In this document: one piece after another, positions 34,691 through 46,226 of the stretch | How positions within the stretch are numbered: the stretch's first letter is position 1 | Layout of the letters: each line of letters starts with the position of its first letter | NCBI GenBank assembly: GCA_964019165.1 | Contig: OZ025281.1 | Span: 87,501 to 151,500, forward strand | Reading direction: 5' to 3' | From: Mastigias papua | Lineage: Eukaryota > Cnidaria > Scyphozoa > Rhizostomeae > Mastigiidae | Length of the DNA: 64,000 nt | Program-made: the position numbers and the translations under genes | Notes under the pieces: generated by a model | Database searches by the model: none | The model's input: only the letters and a program-made list of their open reading frames with translations | Told to the model about the DNA's origin: nothing

Positions 34691-35377
34691 GAAAGCTCAA
34701 AACTGTGAAGCCATGCAACTAACCATTACTGTTCTCATAGAAGACTAATACGTTTATTGAAGATGTTCAAGGTAGAAGCATTCAATAAGTCTGACGAAAA
34801 ACTGTTTCAACTAACTTGTTGCTACGTAATGACTTGCGGACATTATGTCACTTAATGACTTAATGAAAAGAAGCAAGTAAATTATACTCAATGAATAAAA
34901 GCTCTTTCCAAACTACCAAAAACGAATACAAAGAGCTTCGGTCAAGAGTTATTCTCTTTTAGGGGGTGTTTCCTCTGAAACACCTTCAATGAAAGTGTCA
35001 AAAATGTGCCAAAAACGGCTGGCTTGCAAAAAAGCATCAAACGGTTGGCTGGAAATGAATGTAGCTGCAGACTATGCCGTTACTTAACTTTATTATACAC
35101 TGTAACAGCTCTAAGAAGGGAACTAGACAAAGAGGGGGGATTTTGAAAATAATGTTACTATCTATCACCATGTGTTTGCGTTCTTTTCAACAAAACTTCT
35201 AGCATTTACAATGTGCAATTAAGTAGAAAAGAGACTTTATTGCAAAAACTCGTGATTTATCAAGGCTTATTGGACAGGTAGCTGACTGACAATGGATTTC
35301 GTATGTTAACACGATTGATAAGAGAAAAATGACAGAAGCAGGGAGAGGGAGAGGGAGGGTAACACTACTTTATTATG
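34691..35377. other. Spacer with two hairpins
   Basis: Two hairpins lie here. AAGCTCTTT / AAAGAGCTT is a 9-bp stem at 34,899-34,938, and GGTGTTTC / GAAACACC is an 8-bp stem with a four-base loop near 34,965-34,985. The stretch 35,155-35,280 resembles 46,960-47,085. No gene is seen. Confidence 0.4.
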
Positions 35378-35380
35378 TAC

Positions 35381-35408
35381 ACTACTGGCCAAAATTGACC
35401 GGCCACCT
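35381..35408 (+). repeat. Left terminal inverted repeat of Tc1-like transposon
   Basis: Pairs with 39,491-39,518, with two mismatches in 28 bp. Confidence 0.88.
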
Positions 35409-35585
35409 CTCATGGAAAGGGTGTTTTCGTACTTTTCTATGTGCAGGTCGGAGTTTCTAAAAGTCATTGACCACGTTCTGAAGAAAGACATTCACTGAAT
35501 GATTACAGATGCTAAAAACAGCAGATTAACACCATTCAACAGTTCATACAGAATTTAAAACGCATTTTTACATAAGACGTATTTT

Positions 35586-35963
35586 TCAATATCTTACAGT
35601 GCCTCCTTTTGCCTTTATCGCAGCATCAATTCTTCGTCCTATTCTTTGATATAGTTTTCGTATGTAGTCAATTGGAATGCTCTTCCATTCTTCTTGTACT
35701 ATCTCAAATAGTTCGACATTATTTTTAAACACCTGCCATTCACTGTTCTTAGCAATATTGTCCCATGCATGCTCTATTGGGTTCATATTAGGACTAATAC
35801 CAGGCCAACTCAAAACTCTGACACTATTTCTTCTCATCCAAGACTTAACGATCCCAGTAGTGTAGCAGGGAGCATTGTCTTTTTGGAACATTGCTTCATT
35901 ATCACCAAAATAATGTGTTAGGGATGATATGACACAGTATTTTAAATAATGTTCCACATTGAC
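35586..35963 (-). pseudogene. Tc1-like transposase, C-terminal half
   Basis: Open from the insertion boundary to the natural stop, about 126 codons. It contains the second catalytic aspartate in MFQKDNAPCYTT and the glutamate in SPNMNPIEHAWD with 34 residues between them, the DD34E signature of Tc1 elements. It would cut and join transposon ends as a dimer with the N-terminal half. That half lies at 38,400-38,990, beyond the inserted element. Removal of the insert and one AGTTA gives an unbroken reading KINVTVNVEHYLKY across the junction. Confidence 0.9.
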
Positions 35964-35968
35964 AGTTA

Positions 35969-35981
35969 CAGGGTTCATACG
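35969..35981 (+). repeat. Left terminal inverted repeat of the hAT-like insert
   Basis: CAGGGTTCATACG, an exact inverted match to 38,387-38,399. Confidence 0.9.
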
Positions 35982-36000
35982 CGCTTCCAAGAAAGTAACT

Positions 36001-36085
36001 CCCTGACTTTCCCTGACTTTCTGGGTAGAAAATTATACTTTTTTCCCTGACCCAGGGTGCGGAAAGACCATATTTTCCCTGACCC
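36001..36085. repeat. Left subterminal CCCTGAC cluster
   Basis: Four CCCTGAC words within about 80 bp. Arrays of short motifs next to the ends commonly serve as transposase binding sites in hAT elements. These stand in the same orientation as the right-hand cluster at 38,269-38,381 instead of being inverted. Confidence 0.7.
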
Positions 36086-38088
36086 TATAAAGTTAGTACC
36101 AAACAAGAACAATACTTTCGACAGTCTTACATGCATACAAGAAGTGTTACCAAAACACAGATTTTGCTGGATTCGAACCTCAAATAGGACTTATTCCACT
36201 TGACATCGACTAGATATAACTTGTATGTTCTTGCCAAAACATGCTAAAATGCTGAGGGTCTAAGGCCAACCTGCATGTAGTTCTTTTTCTGTATACTATT
36301 AAGTAGCAACTCATTTCATTCTCATCTGAAGAAGAGGGGTGTAAAGAACGTGGGAAAAGGATAGCGCATCGGTTCATATTATATAAAAATGAAAGTAAAA
36401 AACTAATATGTGCTTTGTTAGCACCATGTACAGCGGGAAAGGACACTGAGTCAACTAGTCCCAACTGTATATGATGCTTACCATTTAATATAGTTAGATC
36501 AAGATAAGTAAAGTTCATCTCACATCAGATATCCCATGATTTGCAGAAATAAGAATGTAAAAGGGACATACTAGATGTCCAGAAAATACTATCGTAAGCA
36601 TATAGACTGGACTATCGTAAGCATATTGCAAATGTCAAATAATACTAGGCATCCTACGTAAAATGAGCTTTTTAAAACTTATAACAAAGCAACTGTATAA
36701 ATATATAAGATAGGTGGTGTGCTGCTAGTAGTTTTGTCAACAAACTTTATGATATCATATGAAAAGCAGTTGGTCATCAATAGACAATAAAATCTTCATA
36801 GTCATCACCAAGAAAGTTTCATATAGAGAACAAATAGTTAATTCTGTCCAAATTTGGAGTGCATGCGAGAAATTTCGGTATGCTAGGATCCATATTTTGA
36901 TGTTGCTGTATCTTTCCCATTTTGCCTATTTCCCAAACTTTATTTCATACCACAACATGTTGCATTGCTTCTGCACACATCTAAAAGCGTATCATGTTTA
37001 GAATCTGCAGAAAAACATTGATTTCTTCAAGGTGGCCACTAAAATTTTGCAGTGAAATCCCATGAGTTTTGCAAGATTTTCCAAGATGATTTCCAGGAGG
37101 TCTTGGGGAACCCGGTGGTTCTTCGATATCATCGTAATTAGCTTTTACAAACAACATGATCAATTGAGCGTAGAATCAACAATGCAGAGCCGTAGTGGAA
37201 GTTGCCTAGCTGGCAAGTAGTTGTGCTGATAAATAAGCACAGCAGAGGAAAATCGGGGCTGGGGGTTTTCTACAAGAAAAAATCCATTAGCAAATTCTAT
37301 AAAACGCTGGAAAACGCACCCATGCCAATCAAATTTTGCATTTGATTTTCCAAACAACATGACCTGGTATAATTGATACAACAAACCTGGTATAACACAT
37401 TAAGAACAATTCTGTCTCAAAATTTAGGACAAATTCAGAACAGCCAGCTTGAACCTCAATTTTACTGGTTCTTCTAAATGAAAGGAGTATATATGGGGGA
37501 AGGGGGTTGGAAAATGACCAACAATGTTATTTAAAAGGCGATGGCTTCTTTTCGCAACTTCATATCAAAGTAACATTTCTAAGTGTACAGAATTGAATAA
37601 AACAGCTGCGATCAGCATGATTTTTTTAATAGGTTTTACTTGTAGACCAAAGTATTTTGTCTAAAACTTGCTTCACAGTGAAAAGTATGCAATGTCTTCA
37701 GATTTTTCATTAACTAATTTCATTTATAGCTTTTATAGCAAGCTTTATATCTGTAACCCATATGATCAAAAATTGAATAAGAAACAGATACCATGCCAAG
37801 CAGTTTCCAATAAACAACTAATGCTATACTAATACTATTAGCAATAGGCCTTTGCTTGCTTTGAAGGCTAAGGATATAGAACACAGCGCAAGAGAGAAGC
37901 TACGAGCCCCAAGTGGGGTATGCCAACACTTATACAGGAGGAGAGAATGACTTATAAGCAAAGTTTGAGATCAATGCATTCCTTCCTGACTTCACTGATG
38001 TGAAATCTCTTTGACAACCTCTCGTATTCACATCCGCCATTGTTTACAGGCTTCGACTTCATGGGCCTATTTGATCAGCTATTTAAAA

Positions 38089-38114
38089 CCTGTACTTCAC
38101 TGCTAAAGTACAGG
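38089..38114. other. Hairpin inside the hAT-like insert
   Basis: CCTGTACTT and AAGTACAGG form a perfect 9-bp stem with an eight-base loop. Its role is unknown. Confidence 0.4.
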
Positions 38115-38268
38115 TAGCCCATACAACATATACAAATCAATCTTCAAATCAACAAACTCGAAATAGACATTGGTTCACTGATTTTGAGCGCGATTTTGTT
38201 GGCCTACAACAACATGCTGGCAGAACAGAGCTTATGAAAACTCGCCGCAGAATGTGTTCAAAATTTTT

Positions 38269-38381
38269 CCCTGACTTTCCCTGACCTTTTGGCTCTATAG
38301 AAAAAAGTTCCCTGACTTTCCCTGACTTTCCCTGACTTTCCCTGTCCTACCCTAATTTTGATACTTTTCTCCCTGACTTTC
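38269..38381. repeat. Right subterminal CCCTGACTTT cluster
   Basis: At least six copies of CCCTGACTTT or close variants. The cluster includes a tandem run at about 38,310-38,346. It lies 20-130 bp from the right end. Confidence 0.75.
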
Positions 38382-38386
38382 CAGAC

Positions 38387-38399
38387 CGTATGAACCCTG
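38387..38399 (-). repeat. Right terminal inverted repeat of the hAT-like insert
   Basis: CGTATGAACCCTG, the exact complement of the left end. Confidence 0.9.
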
Positions 38400-38990
38400 A
38401 GTTACATTGATTTTATACAAACGGCCAGCCCCATTGTTTGTAATGCAACCGCAGACCATGATACCACCACAACCATGCTTACCAGTTGAGTTCAGACATT
38501 CAGGAAGGTATTCCTCTCCTTTTCGGCTTCTTATTGATATCGGTCTGTCACCTATCAAGCAGAACCTGCTCTCATCACTGAACATAACTTTAGCCCAGTT
38601 GAATTCTCTGTGTGCTAATGCCTAATGAAGCATCTTCTTCCTTTCTTTTTAGTCAATAATGGCTTCTTTATTGCCCTACAATACCTTAGACAACAGTCCA
38701 AGAGCCTTCTCCTCACTATTCTACTACTTACAGATGATGTCTGTCTTCTATCTTATAATGCAGCCCTGATCAAAATTCTGTCCTCCCTTGCTGTTGTCTT
38801 TTTTTCCTGCCTCTGCCTTCCCGATCCTTGACTGATCCTGTTTCTTTGTACTGCTTAACTATCTGCTGCACTGTAGCCCTAGCTACTTTCATCCTTTCTG
38901 CAGTATTATTGCAGCTATAACCTTCCCCGTGGAGAACAACAGCTCTCATCCTATGCTCTATACTCAGTCTTGGAACTGATGCAATTATCT
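38400..38990 (-). pseudogene. Tc1-like transposase, N-terminal half
   Basis: The minus strand begins near SVPRLSIEHRMRAVVLHGEG. A helix-turn-helix DNA-binding part follows, with NTAERMKVARATVQQIVKQY and a basic GRGRKK stretch. After frameshifts and stops it reaches the first catalytic aspartate in VMFSDESRFCLIGDRPISIR and ends at GRLYKIN, where the hAT-like element interrupts it. One tryptophan-type position is a cysteine (IMVCGCIT where relatives usually have W). The gene was probably decaying before or after the insertion; the order cannot be told. Confidence 0.85.
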
Positions 38991-39490
38991 ATTGCAACAA
39001 AATTAACTTTAATTGGGCCCAAAATCATTGTGATCACTTTATAAAAGAAAATTAACAGCTAGATGGAAAAAAGGCATCTTCAAGTAGCATTTGAGAGTAA
39101 ATTTCTCTAAAAATTCATTTACTTACCAAAATATGTCAGGAAATCTTTGAAAATAGCGGACAATGCAATGAAAACTGCATAAAACTGCTACGTATTGATT
39201 ATTTTAAATAACGCAGGAAAAGGAGTTACAGACAAAGCGAGGCTAGTTAAAGAGGCGGCATACAAGTTTAGTTTCCTTTCGCATTTCCCATCTCATACAT
39301 GCAATGTCTCATGCTGCACTTTACGTTTGACACCAAAGATCATTTTATAGTTGTAAAAATAGTGAGCATTGCTTAAAAGACAGGAATACCTCTCGAATTA
39401 ACTTCTGATTATAATTCAAACATATTATGCAGTCTTTGTATGGATATTCCGGATGCAATAGCGAAAAACTTGAAATAGCACAAAGTCCAA

Positions 39491-39518
39491 AGGTGGCCGG
39501 TAAATTTTGACCAGTAGT
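39491..39518 (-). repeat. Right terminal inverted repeat of Tc1-like transposon
   Basis: The complement of 35,381-35,408 with two mismatches. Confidence 0.88.
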
Positions 39519-39519
39519 T

Positions 39520-40925
39520 TGATTGTGGGCGGACGGTGGAGGCTCCTAATACGTTACCGAAGAGGGAGTGAGGGCCTCGAAAAGTACAAAATTTGCGTTA
39601 TATAATCGTTCAATGATCCCACAATTCCTCCATCATAATCTACCTTGTCTTCTATGTAGTCTTCTTTCAAACTGCTGAAGCTTCCAAAGAAGCATAATGA
39701 TAGCAAAGTAAGTTCTACTAGAAGAATATGTGTCCACCTCTATTTTGCTATATTTTTGTTGGACGGAAATAGTAGTCTTGTTCTAACATATTACAACAAC
39801 ATGTTAAAAGATGACAAAGGTATTATGGCTTTCAAATAAGTCATTGGTCATCAATGACTTTGTGAGACAAATGAAGACAATATAGAACAATATTTTTTTC
39901 ACTTTGCAATTTCTTCCGTTCAACAGTCCGTTTGTTTAAGCGTGAAAATCAGCGATGGGTTATTATTCACGCCGAACCTTGCCTGACTCTCGATAGCTAT
40001 TCTGAAAAATATTTTGTAAGTTAAACACAACTTCAACGCTAAATCCTTAGGTAGAATGCTCCAAAAGGTTAGCTGGAAAATTATAGCACTTTCTATCGTT
40101 CCATCATACAGACTATCATATTTTCAAATATCTGAACATAAAGCCTCAAATAAGCTACCTGGCTTTGAATTTAGAAATTTCAGCATACTTATTTCATGAA
40201 ATGGAAGTATGATGTACCTTCGGAGGAACTGAACAATTTTTATTTATTCTCAAAGTGCCGATTCCTATTAGTTGTTCGCGATATATGTCAGGGATTCGAG
40301 TGGAAATATGCCAACAGAATCAACAAAGCTTCCAAGAAGATAGACATATGTAAATCTCCTTTATTTATATTCTTTATGGTGTAAGACGCACGTATGATCC
40401 CCACAAGTATTTGTATTAGCTGATCAGAAATACGTTAGGTTAGGTATAAGTAATACACAAGTAGTAATCTCGTCTGTCACACAAACTCTAGGCATACGAT
40501 AGGAATCCTTTGCAGTGACTGAGCATTAGGCAGTATTCCATTCTATTGTTTAACGTTTAAGGAGTATTTCCCGTTGCGTGGTAAACGATTAGATTAGGTA
40601 TTATGGAAGAAACTAGCATTACCGAATATCATATTTATGCTAAGTAACGATTACTCAATATCGGCAAAAACGCTGATGCATCCTAAACAAGTATTTCTCC
40701 GCCATATAAGTGCTCTCTCGTAGAGAACAAAAAGAAATACAGAGACAGGGAAGTAAGAGTTGGAGCTAAGATGAGTTGGAGTTTAGAATTAGAAGTTAGA
40801 AGGCTCAATGGCAGGGACGCAAGTCTCTTAGAGGAACCATGTGCACAGTCATTTGAACGAAATTAAAAGTTAATAGCTGTTATACTGTCTACTCTCTAAT
40901 ACGATCGTGGAGTTCATCATTTCAT
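39520..40925. other. No gene recognised
   Basis: AT-rich sequence without recognisable frames or repeats. A 62-codon open frame at 40,196-40,384 resembles nothing I know. Confidence 0.4.
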
Positions 40926-41300
40926 ATAGGAAAAGCTCCCTTCGTATCAGCTCCCACCTCCGTGATGATTTCCAACAAATAAACCCCCACCTTCAAATAA
41001 GCCCCCATTAGGGTTATCTGGGTTCAGTGTCATACAGACTAAAAGCAACGAAAATCAAACAAGTCTGCTATTTGCTTGCTCACATGTGCCAATACTTGAC
41101 AAGAACAATTGTCCAACTTTCTCTTTGATCCCATCTCCAGCTACATTTAAATCAAAGTATTTCATATTGAGAAATTAAATGAGATATTGTCCTTGATAGG
41201 TCTTAGGACCTCTAAATTCAATATGCCCTTCGCTCGAATAAGTCCCCCTCGAATAAGCTCCCGCAGGCAAAATCATTTTTGACAAGTAAACCCTTTAGGG
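40926..41300. repeat. Repeat-like region with AATAAGCCCCC motifs
   Basis: AAATAAACCCCCACC and AAATAAGCCCCCAT near 40,977-41,008 recur as GAATAAGTCCCCCTCG and GAATAAGCTCCCG near 41,236-41,266, all in one orientation. Such motifs mark the ends of transposon remnants in several invertebrate genomes, but I cannot assign a family. Confidence 0.4.
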
Positions 41301-44300
41301 CTCAATCGAGTGATTGCGGTATTTAACTTGAATTTATCGTCTATGAGGAGCTTTTTGACCACCAAATATAAAACGGAGAATTATAGCTAGTTATCTTCTT
41401 GGTTCGAAACATGTGCACAAATATCTAACATGAGGATTCGAGCAAAAGTTTAGACCAATCATCAATATGAATTCTCTTCTGTGGTTCACATAATCCAGAC
41501 ATATCACAAAGAGGTTTGTCCAACAATAGCTATCTACCATCGTGCTCACAGACTTTCTCTGTTGCACCAGGTTGTTATTTCATTGGTCAAGATCGGCATA
41601 CACTTCCATAATGATAGCGATAATAGGGAGTGTAACACAAACAGCATGTCTAAAAGTCATCGTCCACATAGACTAAACTGCTTTTGTTATGCTTCCTCAA
41701 TATGACTTCCCGGAAGTCATCTTGTGGACACACAACAACGCGACACATCCCAGACATGGAGAACTAAACCCAGTGATTTATAGTAGATGGGCGGGGGGGA
41801 GAGCTGAAAATTTGACAAAGAGGTACATATTAGAATTGAACCTGAAGGAATGAATACAGGAAACTTCGTTTGGAAAATCTGACGGTTTTCTATGCAACAA
41901 GTGCAACCCCTTGTATCCGCCTCTGCCATTACAATACTTTCGATCTGACGGTGGCTGTAAAAATTGACTTTTTGGTACAGAAGTCAGGTGTGGATCCAGA
42001 CTACGGCGAAATGTGCTTGAGCTGATGTCAGATGTTACATTTGTGTGACGTAATGAATATCCCTGCATACATAACTATGCTTCATGTTTTATAACCTTGG
42101 TTCAAAATACAATGTAGAGCACATTTCTTCATGGACCAATTATTTGAAAGTCTAAGTAAACACACAGTTACTTCCCTCTTGACTCTGTGCAAAGCTTAGA
42201 CGGGGTCCGACTGCAAAACCGTGGTGACATTATCTGTTGTTTATCTTTGGCAATTCTTGTCATTGTACGTTGTTGTTGGCCTCCTCTCAAGTATTGTTTG
42301 ATTTGGATGATCCCCAACATCATACATTATACAGGACCAATTATTTGTACGACCTTCACATAAAATTAGCATCTACTTATATGTGAGTGCTGCGAAAAAT
42401 AGTACGTGAAAAGTGTAACCCCAAAAGCTGTGCCGATTTCGGAATGGATGGTGCTATTAGTACGTCAAAAATCAATAGGAAAGTGTATGGAGAAAAAGGT
42501 TGTGCGAATGTGGCGAAGGTAGAGGCGATGGATGTCATACGGAAGAAAGCGGGGGTAACCCTATACTATTAGTTGTCTTGATAACCCTCTCTTCTGCTAT
42601 GATATCTTGCGCGTACAGTTTGCCCAATTCTCGCAGATATCCAGTTGACGGAATAGTTGCATTGTGCAATTGCAAACTGTGGACGTAAGATGAATCGAAG
42701 AAGGTCTATTAGCAGTCTCCATATGGGATGTGAGTGGCTTTAAAAGCACTTATACCAAAGATGATAGCAGCCCAACACTATGGCTATTCTATTTGTATTT
42801 GTGACATTTGCTGCCATGGTAAGCACTTGGATAACAGTCGATTTCTGTAGGAATTGTAGAGCAAGCTTCGGTTCTGCTACAACAAGGATATATGGCTTAT
42901 ATGCCAAGACTGCAAGTCATAACACTCGTGCAAATTAACTATTAATAGTTTTACTAGATGTTGAGCTATAAGTTGAGCGAATGCTCAAGGCTTGGACCGT
43001 TGTGGGTCTACTCGTTGTCTGATTTATTTATCTGCAATCCTCACCAGTTGGCAATTCGATTTACTCACAGATCTTTATCAGAAAGCTAACTAGACCTCAA
43101 TGTAAACTCAATTTACCCTATGGGGAAAGTGTCATTATCGGGTGATGTTTACAGTGGCGAATTCAGAATAAAATCAGACAGGGACTAAACATGACGAGTG
43201 TGGGCGTGGTGGGCGTGGACGTAGGCTTTATCCAATGAAATAATAGAGCGAAACTTTTGATGATCAATCACATTTATATGCTACCAAGTCTACCAGCCCT
43301 CGTCCAACAATTCACCACAAGGTCTGGACGATGCTGAGTACCTGGAGTGCTGGTTCTGTCTATCTGGCCTAAGCTCAAAATTCAGAATAGCAAATCATTT
43401 TCAAGTCTAAAATTTAGTGTCTAAATAGGCTTGAGATGTTTATTATCAATTCGACCAACCGACGCGACCGCACAGGACAACTGAATCTAAACAGCTCCAA
43501 TTAGTTTGCTACAGTAACGAAACATATTGTAATAGTGACGCGAAACATACCATGGCAATCATTATCCTTTGAAGAATGGTCTATTTTGCTCGTGTACATG
43601 CCAACTACACGATAAACAATGTTTAATGCTATGTATTTCCTGGGACACATTGTGATTCTGTTAACACATTACGCATGGGTCATCGAAGTTAAAAGGAAGC
43701 AAACAACAACAAAGTGGCGGTCCGTATCCAACACGGGGATTTAATTTATGTACCGTGCATTTATGTCGAACCGAATCAATTCGCAGACTTCAGGCTTTTC
43801 ATACACTGCACAAGTAACCGATTCGACTCAGGTAATGACGTGTAAACTAGTCCTGAGAGTCGCTCACTCCCGACAACAAAACACAAATATATGGTCCTAG
43901 AGAAGCAAGCGGCTCTCAAGTCATCCTGCCTAAACCCAGGCACGATAGCTCTGTGGTTCTAACCTAAATACAAGCCAGAAGTCCCATGTATCAAAATTAA
44001 CAGTATAACAAAGCGCAATATATACACGTATTCCACCTCATGCATTCGTTTAAAGCTAGGTATGCCGCTCAACATGGCTCAATACTCTTGAAGTCTGAGC
44101 ACGTGATTCCTCTTACCTATATTCACGTCCCTTTTAAACTCTCTTCATCAATAATGCGTTCGTCTGCCTTCACACTTTAATCCAAAAGTATCTAGCGATC
44201 ATTTCGTACTAGGAACTTGGCACTGATTTCAATAAACAACTAGTATTTGATGAACTCGCATGAAATCTTCGGTATGTCGTTCTAATTCTAGAAGTTTGTT

Positions 44301-44380
44301 TTGAACTTTTTATCATTGTGTCTATTTTACTGGCTGGAATGCACCCAAAGTCGTATCGGATATCAAATAAAATCATGATT
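41301..44380. other. No gene recognised
   Basis: About 3 kb without identifiable genes. Overlapping minus-strand frames at 41,717-42,068 (70 and 96 codons) look like chance. The segment 43,150-43,230 starts with CAGTGGCGAATTCAG and is followed by a GTGGGCGTGG pair, weakly reminiscent of a DNA-transposon end. Confidence 0.4.
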
Positions 44381-44382
44381 TA

Positions 44383-44745
44383 AAGACAAAAGATATTCCG
44401 AGCCCCCTTGGTCTGTAGAATACTCAATTTGAACGGGGTTCAAAGCTTCCATCAACAATTTACTGGCTGCACGTGACTACAGAAATCGTTTAGTATCCAA
44501 TCGGTTGTTAGTATCTCGACTATAAGACAATGAATATTCCGAGCCCCCGGGCCCGTAGAATACATTGTTAAGAACTTTGCATTTTACCGATCAGGGGACC
44601 TCGGAATGTTCACTGTCCTGTTATCAAGATGCTAGCAAACAACTGGACACTGAATAACTTGCTGCGTCACGTGCAGTCAGTAAATTTCTCGGTTGAGGAA
44701 CGATACTAACCAGTGAAATGACATTTGCCGAGATTAGTAAGTTCG
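44383..44745 (+). repeat. Left arm of a large inverted repeat, with an internal direct copy
   Basis: A word family around ATATTCCGAGCCCCC occurs at about 44,391 and again at about 44,530. The second copy leads to AGGAACGATACTAACCAGTG and AAATGACATTTG at 44,698-44,730. The same order appears inverted at 45,925-46,065. Confidence 0.7.
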
Positions 44746-45284
44746 GCCTATCGGTCCATACTATCGTGAATACCGACCAGTTCTTCGATCGTTTTCGGAC
44801 GATCAGATATTGCAAACGAACAACAGAGCTGTACACAAAATATAATGGGGATAGCTGCTATTGTTGTCTCTACTAATATATAAATACCATGTATTTTCAG
44901 TATATAGCATGCTTGATAATGTTTTCCTACATTGAACAAGGAAATTATTCGACTCCTTTTACTCTACTAGAGTTAGATGGATATCCCTGGTTTTTAACAG
45001 TATTTAGCTCTAACAAGTTGAGCCTGCAATTTAAGTCTTAGCAACAGATTTAATCTGATTTTGTGTGTACACTGTATATATCATGTATGCTTATAGCATT
45101 TCCAGATGATTTCTATCAGTAGATTGTATTAGGAATCAGGGAAAGAAATGCCCATAATCCACGTTTCTATTACTTGAACATACTTTGATCGACGGATAGC
45201 AGTTTTTCAATCATAATTTATATCTACCTCACGCACACCATTCAATCCCTTTCATTTCATTTTATATTCTTTAATTAGGGTAGA

Positions 45285-45770
45285 GTATGCAGATAATATT
45301 GTTTTATATACCGCCATGCAAGTAATATAAAATTAAATAATATAATTACAGTCATTGAGAAATAAGCACTACAATAAAAATAGCATACAAATAAAAACTA
45401 GAAGAGAAAATAAAAGTAATGTAGCTAAAATAAAACTATGATTTATTGCTACTTTTGTATCCAGTTTTGAATTGACTTAGGGTTTGCGAATTTTTGGCAT
45501 CAGCACTTAAATTGTTCCAGAGTCGTGCTCCTCTATAGGAGAAGCATCTCTTGCCACTGGAAATTTTTAAGAGAGGCAATTTATGGTCAGTTTTAGTATT
45601 CCGTAGCTCCCTAACGGTATTTTGAGATAACCTTTCGAACAAACTAGTTAGGTACTTGGGTGCTTTATTATTTATTAATCGATATATCATCATAACAGTT
45701 TCAATATCAATAAGTTCCCTTATTGTTTGCCGTCCAAGTTTACCATTAAGCAGTTTCAGGACAAGTTCCG
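45285..45770 (-). mobile_element. CR1-like LINE fragment, 3' end
   Basis: Minus-strand remnant. It has a coding tail (45,436-45,755), then an AT-rich 3' untranslated part ending near GCCATGCAAGTAATATAAAA (45,315). It is truncated upstream and lies between the two arms of the inverted repeat at 44.4-46.1 kb. Confidence 0.75.
45436..45755 (-). pseudogene. CR1-like reverse transcriptase, C-terminal fragment
   Basis: Reads GRQTIRELIDIETVMMIYRL, then NNKAPKYLTSLFERL, LRNTKTDHKLPLL and CFSYRGARLWNNLS before the stop. This is the conserved region after the polymerase domain in CR1-like LINEs of invertebrates. No catalytic residues are retained. It is from a different subfamily than the copies at 27.96 kb and 47.5 kb, whose tails differ clearly. 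Confidence 0.82.
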
Positions 45771-45924
45771 GTCATGTTCCAACTTTCCCCTAAATTCAAT
45801 ATGTTTATATTCTTTAACTACAACTACAACTAGTCCTTGTCATGTGACTTTTCATGAGAAAACGACGAATGTCGGCAATGCCTCGTTACATATACGACGA
45901 ATGCACTCGGAAGTCGTGCATGGC

Positions 45925-46065
45925 AGTTTTCGTCAAATGTCATTTCACTGGTTAGTATCGTTCCTTAACCAAATTTCTCGATGAGGCATTGATTCCCGGT
46001 ACAATGCAGTATTCTATAGACCACGGGGGCTCGGGATATCATTTGTCTCTTGGTGGAGATCCTGA
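45925..46065 (-). repeat. Right arm of the large inverted repeat
   Basis: The complement reads ATATCCCGAGCCCCCGTGG, then AAATTTGGTTAAGGAACGAT and ACTAACCAGTGAAATGACAT, matching the left arm. A run of about 30 bp is identical. It lacks about 90 bp that the left arm has in the middle. Confidence 0.7.
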
Positions 46066-46226
46066 CAGAAGAATGGAGAACTAATACATATTTCAGTCAA
46101 TGGTAGTCAGCAAAATACATACAAACATTCTGCTAACATTTGTCATTCTACATTTCACCACTTTTGAAGGTCCAAACAAGCTGCGATACCTACATATTGG
46201 TCTTTGTAGTATCTATTTGTAGGAAG

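Larger units (their letters stand above)
35969..38399. mobile_element. hAT-like non-autonomous element (2431 bp) inside the Tc1 transposase
   Basis: Perfect 13-bp inverted ends CAGGGTTCATACG (35,969-35,981 and complement at 38,387-38,399), flanked by the direct repeat AGTTA (35,964-35,968 and 38,400-38,404). CAGGG-type ends suggest the hAT superfamily, but the target duplication is 5 bp rather than the classical 8. I recall a minority of hAT-like families with 5-bp duplications. Near both ends are runs of CCCTGACTTT. No transposase frame is present, so it depends on another copy. Removing it restores the Tc1 frame, which proves the boundaries. Confidence 0.88.
35380..39519 (-). mobile_element. 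Tc1/mariner-like transposon split by a hAT-like insertion
   Basis: Terminal inverted repeats of 28 bp agree at 26 positions: ACTACTGGCCAAAATTGACC at 35,381 and its complement ending ...GACCAGTAGT at 39,518. A TA precedes the left end; the right TA appears lost. Without the nested 2.4-kb insert the element is about 1.7 kb, the normal length for Tc1-like elements. Its single transposase gene runs on the minus strand and is broken. Confidence 0.88.

Noticed and set aside
36165..36185. GGTTCGAATCC on the minus strand, a perfect tRNA B-box
   Set aside because: No proper A-box at the usual distance, no cloverleaf and no acceptor stem; at most a relic of a tRNA-derived SINE.
41717..42068. Overlapping minus-strand frames of 70 and 96 codons
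   Set aside because: Low-complexity composition, two frames open over the same DNA, no recognisable domain.
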